Positions 35,701 to 45,509 of a stretch of 64,000 nucleotides of DNA are shown here, piece after piece; position 1 is the first letter of the stretch, and each line of letters opens with the position of its first letter. This DNA is from K23-9 sp049680365 (GTDB taxonomy: Bacteria > Planctomycetota > Planctomycetia > Pirellulales > Pirellulaceae). Position numbers and translations under genes: made by a program. Under the pieces are notes generated by a model. It made no database searches. It was not told where the DNA came from and worked only from the letters and a program-made list of their open reading frames with translations. The stretch spans positions 16,969 to 80,968 of the forward strand of contig JBAUHQ010000482.1 of assembly GCA_049680365.1 (NCBI GenBank), written 5' to 3'.

Positions 35701-37170
35701 ATGAATGTGTTGATCCAAAGACTGGCTTTGTTCGTGGTTGTCATCGTGCTGACCAGTTTCGTATTCAAAGACAGCAACGTCGTCGCGGCGAACAAATCGA
35801 CACTTCCAAATATTGTGATCATCTTGGTGGATGACATGGGCTATGGCGATCCAGGCTGCTTCAATGCTGATTCAAAAATTGCGACGCCCAACATCGACGC
35901 TCTGGCCACTGCAGGCATGAAATTCACTGATGCGCATGCACCGGGACCGCTTTGCCACATGTCTCGTTACGGATTGATGACAGGGCGCTATCCGTTTCGC
36001 GCTGATTGCGGAGCATGGAGCAAACAGCCTGTCATCGAAAAAAATCAAACGACCATCGCATCGTTGCTGAAGAGCCAAGGCTATCGGACGGCAATGGTTG
36101 GCAAGTGGCACTTGGGATTTGACGAATCTGGCGGATATAACCAACCGCTCACCGGTGGCCCGATCGATTGCGGTTACGACAGCTTTTTTGGCATCCGCGC
36201 GTCAACCGACATTCCTCCGTACTTTTACATTCGTGGCGAACGCGCTGTCGCCCCTCCTACGGAAACGATCGAAGCTCGTAGCAGCGAAGGCTGGTCACCG
36301 ATTCAAGGTGAATTTTCGCGTGCTGGCGGAATTGCACCAAATTTAAAACTTGCCGATGTCTTACCGCGTTTTACTGACGAAGCGATTGCGGTGATCGACG
36401 AACATCATCAACAAGGCGGCGACGATCCCCTGATGCTGTACTTGGCGTACCCCGCGCCACATACGCCTTGGTTGCCATCGGAAGAATTTGCGGGCAAAAG
36501 TGCAGCGGGCATGTATGGCGATTTCGCGATGATGGTGGATCACATGATCGGCCGTGTGCTAAAGTCCCTCGATGACTTTGAAATGGCGAACGACACTTTG
36601 GTGCTCTTCTCGTCGGACAATGGTCCGGTTTGGTACGAAGAAGACGTCAAACGATTTGATCACGACTCGTCGGGTGGCCTACGTGGCATGAAAGCCGACG
36701 CTTGGGAATGTGGTCACCGCATGCCCTTCATTGCTCGCTGGCCCGGTACGGTGAAACCTGGTTCGACGAGCGACCAAATGATTTGCTTCACGGACTTATT
36801 GGCAACGTTCGCCGATTTGACCGACGCAGAACTCAGCCAAGATGATGGACCCGATAGCTTTAGTTTCCTGCCGGTGCTCACAGGAGAACAGCAACCAGAG
36901 GTCCCAATTCGCAAGCACATGGTGATCCGTTCGGGAGGACCGCTACTGACGATTCGCCAAGGCAACTGGAAGCTAATCGACGGACTTGGCTCCAGTGGAT
37001 TTTCCAAACCGAAGCGAATTGAACCGAGTCAAAATGGTCCGGCCGGTCAGTTGTACAATTTGGCCGACGACTTGGGTGAAACAAAGAACGTCTACTTACA
37101 ACACCCCGAGTTGGTCTTGGAACTTATGCGAGCACTACAGCAAATCAAGGATAGCGGTCGAAGTCGCTAG
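35701..37170 (+). CDS. Secreted sulfatase with atypical formylglycine motif
   Basis: 489 residues with an N-terminal signal. It has the family-S1 fold: VDDMGYGDPG with the metal-binding Asp pair, GKWHLGF with Lys and His, and SSDNGP with the second metal-binding Asp/Asn. The cysteine converted to formylglycine is C85 in LCHMSRYGLMTGR. The usual consensus is C-x-(P/A)-x-R; here the third residue is Met (M87), not Pro or Ala, while R89 and the following TGR are kept. So maturation by the formylglycine-generating enzyme may be inefficient or may use another route. The substrate, a sulfated polysaccharide, is not predictable. It ends two bases from a convergent second sulfatase. Confidence 0.9.
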   Translation: MNVLIQRLALFVVVIVLTSFVFKDSNVVAANKSTLPNIVIILVDDMGYGDPGCFNADSKIATPNIDALATAGMKFTDAHAPGPLCHMSRYGLMTGRYPFRADCGAWSKQPVIEKNQTTIASLLKSQGYRTAMVGKWHLGFDESGGYNQPLTGGPIDCGYDSFFGIRASTDIPPYFYIRGERAVAPPTETIEARSSEGWSPIQGEFSRAGGIAPNLKLADVLPRFTDEAIAVIDEHHQQGGDDPLMLYLAYPAPHTPWLPSEEFAGKSAAGMYGDFAMMVDHMIGRVLKSLDDFEMANDTLVLFSSDNGPVWYEEDVKRFDHDSSGGLRGMKADAWECGHRMPFIARWPGTVKPGSTSDQMICFTDLLATFADLTDAELSQDDGPDSFSFLPVLTGEQQPEVPIRKHMVIRSGGPLLTIRQGNWKLIDGLGSSGFSKPKRIEPSQNGPAGQLYNLADDLGETKNVYLQHPELVLELMRALQQIKDSGRSR

Positions 37171-37172
37171 AT

Positions 37173-38675
37173 CTACTTGGCAGCCGCCCTCTTTTTTCGA
37201 TTGCCATCTTTCCTGGGCTTCGTCGCGCCGTTGCCTTTCGTTCGCCATAGTTTCATCGCTTCATCACGGCTCAGAGATTTGTAATTTCCCTGCCGCGAAA
37301 GTGCGTCCAGCTCGGTTTCAAGGCCCAGGTCGCCTTGTTGCAACATCCAATTGTCCAGCTCGCCTTTCAACACACGGACCGTCTGAGCGTATTTTGGATC
37401 GGCCGCCAAATTTGAAATCTCCAGTGGATCAGCCTGACAGTCGAACAGTTCAAACTCCGGCCGATAGTGGTATCGGTCAACAAACATCATCGCGCCCACT
37501 GCGCCCGTTTTCGCTTTAGCCACCATTGACTGAAAGTAATCCGATTTCGTGCATGCGTTCGTGAACTTGGTGCCGTGATTTAGATTCCAAATCAGACGGT
37601 ACTGCTTGTCACAAACCGTGCGAATGCCGAACGCATCGCTGCCGTTAATGATGCCTCGTGTTGTCATTTCACCGAAAGCAAATTCTTTGTGCGAATCCAC
37701 TTTTCCAAGCAATACATCCACAAAGCTCTTGCCGTCCAATTGATCACTTGGAGTGCCGCCCGCTGCTTGCACAAACGTTGGCGTGATGTCCGTGTACTCC
37801 ACGATGGCATCAGACTTTGATCCGGCAGCGACCTTCCCCGGCCAGCGAACAATCATCGCCGACTGCAGCCCATGGCTGTAGCAAGTCCATTTAGCAAACG
37901 GAAACGAACTGCCTTGCTCCGACACCACCATCACCAAAGTGTTCTCGGCAAGCTGGTGTTGATCCAGTAACCCAAGAATCTGCCCCACTTGGTCGTCGTA
38001 GTAAGTGATCTCGGCCAGATAACGACTGTAGTTATCACGGACCACCGGAGTGTCGACGATGTTCAGGGGCAGCTTGATTTTCTCCGGCGGATATTTGGAC
38101 GCATCACCTTTGTCCCACGGTGAATGCGGCTCATTGGAACAGGCAAACAAACAAAACGGCGTACTTGACGTTTTGCACTCACCCATCAACCGATCGACCG
38201 CTTCCATCTCTGGATTGTTTTTTTTGCCCGAGTACTCAAAGGGAAACGTTTCCTTGGGACCAATGTGTGTCTTGCCCGAAAGTGCAACGCGATAACCAAG
38301 CGGTTTCAAATAATGGACGATACTTTTTGTACCGTCCTTGGCGAATGTATGATTCGGATACGCACCCGATCGAACCGGATACAAACCGGTGTAAATGTTG
38401 TGACGTGTTGGCGAACACATCGGAGCCGCCTGAAAGCACTTCATAAACTGCATGCCTTCGCCGGCAAGTTTATCGATGTTCGGCGTCGCAGCTTGTCCCC
38501 CATAGCAACCAAGATCATCAAAGGTGCAATCATCCGCGATGATGAAAACCAAATTCGGCTGTTGTCCAACGACTTGGCCAGCCATCAGCCCGATCGCGAC
38601 AAACGCAATCGCGGCGAAAAAAGTTGGTTTCAGACTTAAATCCATTGTCGATAGTGCCTTGATAGTGATGGACAT
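37173..38675 (-). CDS. Secreted sulfatase
   Basis: About 500 residues. The start is placed at an ATG (38675) that shares its A with the TGA of the upstream DUF1559 gene; a second ATG ten codons later gives a cleaner signal peptide and may be used. The formylglycine motif CSPTRHNIYTG is canonical, IIADDCTFDDLGCYGG holds the first metal ligands and SGKTHIG the Lys/His pair. In the second metal site the usual DN is replaced by EQ in VSEQGSSFPFAKWT, a variant I associate with a subset of planctomycete sulfatases. The C-terminal tail is Lys/Arg-rich. It appears to be cotranscribed with the DUF1559 hybrid gene. Confidence 0.9.
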   Translation of the reverse strand: MSITIKALSTMDLSLKPTFFAAIAFVAIGLMAGQVVGQQPNLVFIIADDCTFDDLGCYGGQAATPNIDKLAGEGMQFMKCFQAAPMCSPTRHNIYTGLYPVRSGAYPNHTFAKDGTKSIVHYLKPLGYRVALSGKTHIGPKETFPFEYSGKKNNPEMEAVDRLMGECKTSSTPFCLFACSNEPHSPWDKGDASKYPPEKIKLPLNIVDTPVVRDNYSRYLAEITYYDDQVGQILGLLDQHQLAENTLVMVVSEQGSSFPFAKWTCYSHGLQSAMIVRWPGKVAAGSKSDAIVEYTDITPTFVQAAGGTPSDQLDGKSFVDVLLGKVDSHKEFAFGEMTTRGIINGSDAFGIRTVCDKQYRLIWNLNHGTKFTNACTKSDYFQSMVAKAKTGAVGAMMFVDRYHYRPEFELFDCQADPLEISNLAADPKYAQTVRVLKGELDNWMLQQGDLGLETELDALSRQGNYKSLSRDEAMKLWRTKGNGATKPRKDGNRKKRAAAK

Positions 38676-40294
38676 CAATCGCGGCCTGCACGCGAGAGCA
38701 TTGAATTCCAAGTGACGCCTTCTGTGTCCTGGTCAAACACGCGGACCGAACCGTCTCCCAACAACACGTTGGTTAGATTTCCTTGGAAGCCAATCGAACG
38801 ATCGGGATCGTCAGCATCAATCGACAAATCCTGCGGCTTCGTCCACGGGACAGCCGAGGCCGCATCGGATTCGACCACCATAATGGTATTGGACAATCCG
38901 TCCAGTACATCACGAAAGCGAGTGGCTTCTTCGGCGTTGAACATCGTGCCGTCACCGATTGGCAACTGATACACCGTCGTATTGGGTTCCGATTGAATGG
39001 AGGCGTGCTGATAGACCGCCGGCATTCTAGGCAGCAATTTGATGTTGTGCTCGCTGTCCCAAGGCTCATCCAAACGAAATTCTCCGTACAACTGTGCTTC
39101 ATCTAAAAATGGCAGCACATGGACTCGCCAGCTAAGCAAAGCTTTACCATCGGCATCGCGACTGATCGCATCAGGCAGTTTGCGATAGGCCGAGTGAAAA
39201 TTGTGCATTGCCAGCCCGATTTGTTTCAAGTTGTTCTGTGCTTGTTGACCGCGGGCAGCGAAACGTGCTCCTTGGACTGCAGGCATGACCATCGCCATCA
39301 GCATGGCCTGCGCCGCCAAACCTTGATTTGGCGATGCCGAAAGTACAAGCCTCCGGCCATCTCGCCGTGGCTTTAGCATTGCAGTTACACGGTCGGCCAT
39401 CCGCTCGGCATAAGCACGAGTTGCATCCGGCACTGGGCCTTCCTCACGCATATTCTGCTCAAACTGTGCCATCGCAATTTGACGCCCCATTTGCATCGCA
39501 TCAGCTAGCATCAGTTCGATCTTTTCAGCCGCGGCATCGTCAACAGCCAGGAAAACGATTCTCGCCCCGCCTTTATCATCTTCCAGATTGATTTGAATCA
39601 ACAATGCGTCCAACAGATTGGGCAGCTCGGCGAACTGCGCCAACGGCGGCGGCAACTGATTGGCAAACGCTTGCACCATTCCGTTGACCATCGGTCGCAC
39701 CGGTTCGATCGCAAACAAGATCGTCAGCTGACCGTCATGTGTCACAGCCGAAGCCAATTTCGATAACTGGCCCGACTGGTTCCCGCCTGCTGCGTTCATC
39801 ACCGATTGCAGATAGTTTTGCGACGCAATCACAATCGTCTGTGGATCCGGTTGATGCACAACAACACCTGGGGGTCCGTTGATTGGCAAACACGCAAATC
39901 CGTCCACATCAATCGTTTCATCGGCTCGCACCAATTGAGCATTCAAGTTTGCAATCGGAAACGCCTCGTTAAGCTTGACGATGACGCCGGCCATCGGACC
40001 ACTTGGACCCGGCATCGCCGAAACAACTCGAATACTATCGCAAGCCTTTGGCGAGAATCCAATGTTGTCCAAGCACCACGCTTCGGCGATCTCCAACGGA
40101 TACAATGCGGTCGCTTCGCTGGTCATCACTTTGGCTGGATTCACCTCAACCACTGCGATGCCATCGAGCGGAAGATATTGGTTGCCCAGCTTGTTACTGG
40201 CACCCACGTCCTGAGCCTGTAGCGACTGTTCACTCAACAACATCGCGACAACGACAAGGCACGCGATCGATCGTTTTTGGGTCTGCAACATCAA
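38675..40294 (-). CDS. DUF1559 domain protein with a non-pilin N-terminal domain
   Basis: 539 residues. A conventional signal peptide (about 1-27) replaces the prepilin helix usual in DUF1559 proteins. Residues 30-320 are an additional domain of unknown type with repeated hydrophobic strands. The DUF1559 part starts near residue 340 with ARGQQAQNNLKQIGLAMHNFHSAYRKLPDA and continues with LSWRVHVLPFLDEAQLYGEF, and the C-terminus has the usual VLLGDGSVRVF block. It is exported but probably not assembled as a pilin. Operon with the following sulfatase gene (one-base stop-start overlap). Confidence 0.85.
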   Translation of the reverse strand: MMLQTQKRSIACLVVVAMLLSEQSLQAQDVGASNKLGNQYLPLDGIAVVEVNPAKVMTSEATALYPLEIAEAWCLDNIGFSPKACDSIRVVSAMPGPSGPMAGVIVKLNEAFPIANLNAQLVRADETIDVDGFACLPINGPPGVVVHQPDPQTIVIASQNYLQSVMNAAGGNQSGQLSKLASAVTHDGQLTILFAIEPVRPMVNGMVQAFANQLPPPLAQFAELPNLLDALLIQINLEDDKGGARIVFLAVDDAAAEKIELMLADAMQMGRQIAMAQFEQNMREEGPVPDATRAYAERMADRVTAMLKPRRDGRRLVLSASPNQGLAAQAMLMAMVMPAVQGARFAARGQQAQNNLKQIGLAMHNFHSAYRKLPDAISRDADGKALLSWRVHVLPFLDEAQLYGEFRLDEPWDSEHNIKLLPRMPAVYQHASIQSEPNTTVYQLPIGDGTMFNAEEATRFRDVLDGLSNTIMVVESDAASAVPWTKPQDLSIDADDPDRSIGFQGNLTNVLLGDGSVRVFDQDTEGVTWNSMLSRAGRD

Positions 40295-40649
40295 CGGTTA
40301 TCCTTCAGTTCGATTTAATACTCAGCATTCACTGATGACGCTGTTTCTGTCACCGCTTGCTTAGACTTCGTATTGTAGCGACCTAGCAGCAGCACCGCAG
40401 CAATCCACGACTTCAGTAACGGACAAGATTTACCAATCAGATGCTGGAACCTAGGCTTCAGCATGTTCGGCACAAACCCAGTACCTGGCAGCCGAATTGG
40501 CTAACTCCAACAATCGCGTGCGTCCTTGTCGAAGACTACAAACAGGAATCATTGGCACAACACCCGACCCCGCTCGGAGTTGGTAGAATCTGGTTTTGCC
40601 AAAACGCTGCACGACTGTCACCTTACTTTCACGCAAAATGGACCTGTCC
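40295..40649. other. Divergent intergenic region
   Basis: 355 bases between the DUF1559-sulfatase operon (minus) and a beta-propeller gene (plus). No gene is supported inside it. Its main feature is the imperfect palindrome at 40441-40464. Confidence 0.5.
40441..40464. promoter_or_regulatory. Operator-like 24-base imperfect palindrome
   Basis: ATGCTGGAACCTAGG and its mirror half meet at a central CCTAGG; each 12-base half differs from a perfect palindrome at only two positions. It lies about 150 bases from one start and 190 from the other, in a region that must contain both promoters. A dimeric regulator site is a reasonable guess; no T-run suggests it is not a terminator. Confidence 0.4.
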
Positions 40650-41570
40650 ATGAAGTCTTTCTCCAAGCTACTGACCTGCCTGCTCTTTTTGACCGCATCT
40701 GTTCAATCTCTGGCCGCCGCGGACGATGAGATTCGCCATTCGTTCTTTGTCGCTGGGCCAGACTTCACGGGCATCATCGACGAGGACGGAAACAAGAAGT
40801 GGGACGCGGGACGCCCTCAAGCTCGCGATGGATGGATTCTTGAGAACGGTAACGCACTAATCGCCTGGAAAGAGATTGTCCAAGAATTGACGCCCAGCAA
40901 AGAAGTCGTGTTCGAATACAAATTGAACAAACCCAACAAAGAAATTGGAACGGTTCAACGACTTGCCAATGGAAACACGCTGATTACTGAACTGGGAAAG
41001 AAACCGCGGCTCCTAGAAATTGACAACGCAGGGAAGGTTCAAGTCGAATTCCCGTTGCAGCCGGAGACCGACAATGCCCACATGCAGACGCGGATGGCGC
41101 GGAAGCTCGCAAACGGCAACTACCTGGTTCCTCACCTGCTGGCTTTCAAAGTCAAAGAGTACACGCCCACGGGTGAAGTCGTCAAAGAGTTTGCAACGGA
41201 CAATGAATCGCTGGGAGGACGTGAGGCGGAGAACTGGCCGTTCACGGCGATCCGTTTGGACAACGGCAATACGTTGATGAGTTTGACGCATGGCAACAAA
41301 GCGGTTGAAGTCGACGCTGATGGCAAGGTCGTCTGGGAAGTGAGACAGTCGGATCTTCCGCAGAAACCTTTTGACGATGCGTGCGGATGTCAGCGACTGC
41401 CCAATGGCAATACCGTCATCACTGCTTACCACGCAAAAGTCGGAGTCAAACTTTTCGAAGTAACACCAGAAAAGAAAATCGTCTGGACTTACGAAGGCCC
41501 CAACCGGGCGCATCACTTTCAGATTTTGACGACCAACGGCAAGCCTATCGAGGGTCGTCCGCTAAGGTAG
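40650..41570 (+). CDS. Secreted beta-propeller protein (PQQ/arylsulfotransferase-like)
   Basis: About 306 residues. The ATG at 40650 is preferred because it begins a standard signal peptide (MKSFSKLLTCLLFLTA, cleavage near LAAADD); in-frame ATG at 40638 is an alternative. The mature part repeats a blade with the pattern RLANGNTLITE, KLANGNYLVPH, RLDNGNTLMSL and RLPNGNTVITA, each followed by a strand ending in a Trp or Phe, as in arylsulfotransferase-like and PQQ-like propellers. The ASST catalytic histidines are not evident, so the enzymatic role is unknown. Confidence 0.75.
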   Translation: MKSFSKLLTCLLFLTASVQSLAAADDEIRHSFFVAGPDFTGIIDEDGNKKWDAGRPQARDGWILENGNALIAWKEIVQELTPSKEVVFEYKLNKPNKEIGTVQRLANGNTLITELGKKPRLLEIDNAGKVQVEFPLQPETDNAHMQTRMARKLANGNYLVPHLLAFKVKEYTPTGEVVKEFATDNESLGGREAENWPFTAIRLDNGNTLMSLTHGNKAVEVDADGKVVWEVRQSDLPQKPFDDACGCQRLPNGNTVITAYHAKVGVKLFEVTPEKKIVWTYEGPNRAHHFQILTTNGKPIEGRPLR

Positions 41571-41675
41571 AGTCGTTGTTTCAATGGACGCTGGTGATTG
41601 AGGCGTTGGCTTTTTTATACATCAACACCTACATTGATGGCACAGGTTTCGATTTCGTTTTTAAGGGTTAATTTG

Positions 41676-42347
41676 ATGGACGCAATGGATGTTTTGGGTG
41701 CGCTGTTGGGAAAGAAAGCTGGCTCGGGCAGCGCCGGTGGAAATATTTTGAAAGACATGTTGGGCGGTCGACGCCCGGCGCCTCCAACGCAGACTCGGCG
41801 GGCTCCCCAGCCGCAAAGCCAAAGCCGTCCTCGCACGATTGGAGATGCGGCCAAAAGTCTGGAGGAGTTGTTGAACGTGTCGAACGATCATCACGCCCAA
41901 CGCAGACAGGCTCCTGCACCGCAACAGCCAGCCAACCCACCACGACAGCAAACACCACCGCCACGACAGCCAGCTGAACAAGAATCATTGAACGAGCAAT
42001 CTGCTGTTTTGATTCGCGCGATGGTCAACGCAGCCAAGTCAGATGGACAAATCAACCAAGAAGAGCAGGAAGCAATCTTGAAAAGAATGGACCACGTGTC
42101 CCAAACAGAAATCGATTTCCTGCGAAAAGAGTTCGCAGCTCCGCTGAACGTGCGCGAATTCGCTTGGTCCATCCCGCTGGGTATGGAAGAGCAAACGTAC
42201 GCGATGAGCGTCATTGCAATCGACTTGGATGACCAAAAAGAAGCGGAGTATCTGGGTGAATTAGCACATGGTCTGCGTTTGTCGCCGGGACGCTGCAACG
42301 AGATTCATCGCAAGTATGGCGCCCCCGAGATTTTTCACGAAAACTAA
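41676..42347 (+). CDS. DUF533 family protein (YebE/TerB-like)
   Basis: About 223 residues, ATG at 41676 after AAGGG. The first 110 residues are low complexity with Gln/Pro/Arg tracts. The C-terminal domain (about 115-215) matches DUF533: AVLIRAMVNAAKSDGQINQEEQEAIL, IDFLRKEFAAPLNVREF, and MSVIAIDLDDQKEAEYLGELAHGLRL. This is a small helical bundle related to TerB. Members are often near membrane-stress genes, but the role is unknown. It ends 15 bases from the convergent LptC/LptA-like gene. Confidence 0.85.
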   Translation: MDAMDVLGALLGKKAGSGSAGGNILKDMLGGRRPAPPTQTRRAPQPQSQSRPRTIGDAAKSLEELLNVSNDHHAQRRQAPAPQQPANPPRQQTPPPRQPAEQESLNEQSAVLIRAMVNAAKSDGQINQEEQEAILKRMDHVSQTEIDFLRKEFAAPLNVREFAWSIPLGMEEQTYAMSVIAIDLDDQKEAEYLGELAHGLRLSPGRCNEIHRKYGAPEIFHEN

Positions 42348-42362
42348 AGCTGTGAAGCAGGG

Positions 42363-45300
42363 CTAGCGGTTTTGTGGGCTCGGGATCGTGCCAGCGCTTA
42401 GCCGTTCGACGACTCCGTTGACGATTTCCAGAGTCTTGGTGCGAATCGTCATTTCGGGCGTTACCAAGGTAGGCCCTGGTTCACCGTTGAGTTCGGTTTT
42501 CTTTAAGACAGCACTTTTCGTTGGTGTGCCAACGATCGTGAACAGGTCTTTTTCAGATGAATAGACTGCTCTGGCCGCCGTTCCTTCAACTAGTCCTTCG
42601 TCGCTACGTGAACGGAACATGACTCCGTCCCGAGCTTGCATTTCCCACGGAGTGCTGAAGCCTGGAACATCGGGACGGTTTTCTGTGCCGGGCGCGACAT
42701 TGATTTCCAACACATCACAATCCACCGTCGACTCGCCGACAGATATGGAATCCATTTCGTGGGCATCGAAAGTGTCTTGCCAATCAAGGACCGGCTTGAC
42801 GCCGACACGGACGGCGCGAACAAAGGCAAGTGATCGATTGACCAGATCACCTTGCAGTGCTTGATGATAAACCAAGTGAACGCCCATCAAGCTGCGACTT
42901 TTTGTACTTCGATTTTGCGTGCTCGCGTCGGAATCAGATTTTGGAAACGACAATGGCCCATTGGCGTCCGCATATAACCAGGACCGATACCAACCAGGGC
43001 CGGCGCCAATCAGTTTACCGCCACCACTTGGCAAAAGTGTCAGCTTGGGAGCCTGCATCACGTGGCGTGATTCTCTTACACCGTCGGCAGCAAATTGCTC
43101 GGCCTGAATCAGAACGGGTTGCGTTTCGCTTTGCAATAAGGTTACCTGCTGAATCGCAGCGTCACGAAGAGACTGGGCCTGCCCAAGTTCTACGTTGTCC
43201 AACAGTACGACTTCCAATCGATCACCGATCATGTGAATCGACCAAGGTTCTTCTTGGTTGAGCAATTCCGCTTTGATTTCAACACCGTTTGTAAGCACAG
43301 CCGTCTTGCCGTCGAAAATCATTTCGCCATTCCACTTGCAGTGCGGTGGCCTAGTCCAACGTATACGATCCGGTCGATCATTAGCCAGCGATTGCGGTAA
43401 GATAGCCGTGGGCATTTGAAACTCACCGGCACCTTCGATGCGAACGATATTGTCACTAGGCCAAATATTGATCCGCGGTCCAATGAAGAACCCGTCGCCC
43501 AGTTCAAATCGTGATGGCACGCCTGGCCTGCTGCCAAGTTGCAGCACGTCCTTGCCTGCCTCGCTGGTTAGCAACAACTCACTGCCGGTCAATTCGGCAG
43601 GCAAAGTTTGACCACCGGCGTCGATGGCGTGAATCAAGTTCACGTTTCCAGCCACACTTAAGTCTTTGACACTGATGCCGTCATCGTTCATGCGCAGTTT
43701 CGCAGCGATTTGGTCGCCCGTGACCTGCGGTTTCTGTCGTGCAATGGGAGCAGTGGGTTGCGATTCATCGCTTGGCTGAGCAACCCATTGTCGCAGCGGA
43801 TTGTTAGCGGCAGCCTTTTCGTCGTGACCAACGACCTGATTCGGATTCGGCTCATCCACGAAAAACAAGACCAGCCGATCAGTGTTTGCGGAAACTGCAT
43901 TATTGTCCAATCGAACGTTTCCAAGTGCCTGGAATCGATCCGGACGAAGTGTTTGTTTCGGCTCAGGCTGAGTGACAAAGGACGGCGAGACGGCAACCAC
44001 CTTTTGGTCAGTTTGATCCACAACACGCAAAACGCCGTCGATCGAATCCGAATGAAAATCTCCACCATCTGCAAATCGGGCTGACACATCGCCGTTGACT
44101 TGGACGGACACGTCGCTGTTTAACTTGCCGGGTTGCGGATCGCCGATCGGCTGCAGTTTGAAACTTTCTGTCCATTTGAACTCGCGAATCGGCAACTCGG
44201 GGTCCAGCATTGTGACAAGTCCCCAGCCAAACGTGTCGATGGTGCCAATCGCGTCGGGAGTCGCAGGATTGTATTGGTAGGAAAGCTGGCTCAGTTTGGC
44301 GTTGATCGCGCCGCGACGGATTTCGATACCACCGCCGCCGCTGGCACGTAGCAAGCCACCAACAGCATCTAATTCGATTTGATCGGCAGTGATTCGGCAA
44401 TCAAGGCTTGGTAAATCAATCACCGCAGGGTTGCCCTTGGCGTCAATGTAGTTCAGCCAATCCAGTGGACTGTTGCGAATCAGTTGGCGATTTTCGGGGT
44501 TGCGAAAACGCAGTTCCAATGAATCGCAGATGAACTGATCGTCCGCGACGTTGGGCACGTGATGTTGCAGCGCGACGTTGTCACGCAATGAGAGTTGATC
44601 CAATGCAAAGTCGTATTCGACACGACCATCACACTTGATTTTTAAGAACGCTTCGGCAGGCGGAGGCTGCGTCGCATTGAGTAGCGGATTGATTTCCGCC
44701 ATCGCGGTCGGCAAGCGGTCCGACTGAGTTGTGGCTAGTCCAAACTGCTTGCTTTGGGTTTTGGCCAACGCGTTGTTTGACAGCGGAATGGTCAACTCGT
44801 CTAGGTAGATCAGTTCCATCCGATCCAAAATCGCAGAGGCTCCTTGTCCTCCGTGATCGGATCCCGCTGAAGCCGCCAAGTGCAGCGTCAAGTCGCGACC
44901 GACCATTCGCGTCTCGCCCATGTCTAAGCGAATCGGTTCGGTCGTCCAGACTTTACGATTGTCGATGCCGACATTCGACGTACGAATTAGCAGCGGGCTT
45001 TTATTGGGATCGATTGTGGGGCGACGAATTTCGACGGGGCCCATCATGCGCCCACGTTCAATCGGCGGAGCATCACCGCTCATGACATCCAATGAACCGG
45101 TAAAGCGAATTTCTGCACCTTCGACGGCTTCCAGAATGATCGGCTCGGGATTGGACTGATCCGACATTCCGCGACCGACGATCAGCGTAATCGGCCAAAG
45201 TTTCCATTGATCGTCGGACGTCTGTTCCCAATTCAAGAAAAGTAGTTCGCCATCGGACGTCTGTAGGCGTTTGCATTCCCCCCGTTGCCAATCGCCTTCG

Positions 45301-45479
45301 GCAAACAAGTCTCCCGACGTATCCTCGGCATTGAAAATATATTCTCGAATTTCAACCGCTTTTACATCGGCCGGCATCAACCAACGTTTGGCATACGCGT
45401 CGTACATCAACGCGCAGGACGAAAGCAGGATCAGTGCAAAGAAATAGTGCGTGAGGTTGCGGAACATGGATTGCGTCAT
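42363..45479 (-). CDS. Giant LptC/LptA-like lipopolysaccharide-transport protein
   Basis: 1038 residues; an ATG five codons in (45467) is also possible. It starts with one membrane anchor (NLTHYFFALILLSSCALMYDA) and then a region like LptC: EIREYIFNAEDTSGDLF and VWTTEPIRLDMGETRMVGRDLTLHL resemble its beta-jellyroll. Later stretches match the OstA/LptA strand pattern: VSARFADGGDFHSDSIDGVL, ISVKDLSVAGNVNLIHAI, ELTGSELLLTSEAGKDVLQLG and RINIWPSDNIVRIEGAGEFQMP. The most persuasive evidence is context: it directly follows kdsD and kdsC, the order kdsD-kdsC-lptC-lptA known from Escherichia coli. Role as a long periplasmic lipid-A/LPS bridge is inference; standard LptC and LptA are each about 190 residues. 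Confidence 0.65.
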   Translation of the reverse strand: MTQSMFRNLTHYFFALILLSSCALMYDAYAKRWLMPADVKAVEIREYIFNAEDTSGDLFAEGDWQRGECKRLQTSDGELLFLNWEQTSDDQWKLWPITLIVGRGMSDQSNPEPIILEAVEGAEIRFTGSLDVMSGDAPPIERGRMMGPVEIRRPTIDPNKSPLLIRTSNVGIDNRKVWTTEPIRLDMGETRMVGRDLTLHLAASAGSDHGGQGASAILDRMELIYLDELTIPLSNNALAKTQSKQFGLATTQSDRLPTAMAEINPLLNATQPPPAEAFLKIKCDGRVEYDFALDQLSLRDNVALQHHVPNVADDQFICDSLELRFRNPENRQLIRNSPLDWLNYIDAKGNPAVIDLPSLDCRITADQIELDAVGGLLRASGGGGIEIRRGAINAKLSQLSYQYNPATPDAIGTIDTFGWGLVTMLDPELPIREFKWTESFKLQPIGDPQPGKLNSDVSVQVNGDVSARFADGGDFHSDSIDGVLRVVDQTDQKVVAVSPSFVTQPEPKQTLRPDRFQALGNVRLDNNAVSANTDRLVLFFVDEPNPNQVVGHDEKAAANNPLRQWVAQPSDESQPTAPIARQKPQVTGDQIAAKLRMNDDGISVKDLSVAGNVNLIHAIDAGGQTLPAELTGSELLLTSEAGKDVLQLGSRPGVPSRFELGDGFFIGPRINIWPSDNIVRIEGAGEFQMPTAILPQSLANDRPDRIRWTRPPHCKWNGEMIFDGKTAVLTNGVEIKAELLNQEEPWSIHMIGDRLEVVLLDNVELGQAQSLRDAAIQQVTLLQSETQPVLIQAEQFAADGVRESRHVMQAPKLTLLPSGGGKLIGAGPGWYRSWLYADANGPLSFPKSDSDASTQNRSTKSRSLMGVHLVYHQALQGDLVNRSLAFVRAVRVGVKPVLDWQDTFDAHEMDSISVGESTVDCDVLEINVAPGTENRPDVPGFSTPWEMQARDGVMFRSRSDEGLVEGTAARAVYSSEKDLFTIVGTPTKSAVLKKTELNGEPGPTLVTPEMTIRTKTLEIVNGVVERLSAGTIPSPQNR

Positions 45480-45509
45480 GCCTCAGTTGAAAAATCGCCC
45501 GGGCGGTTT

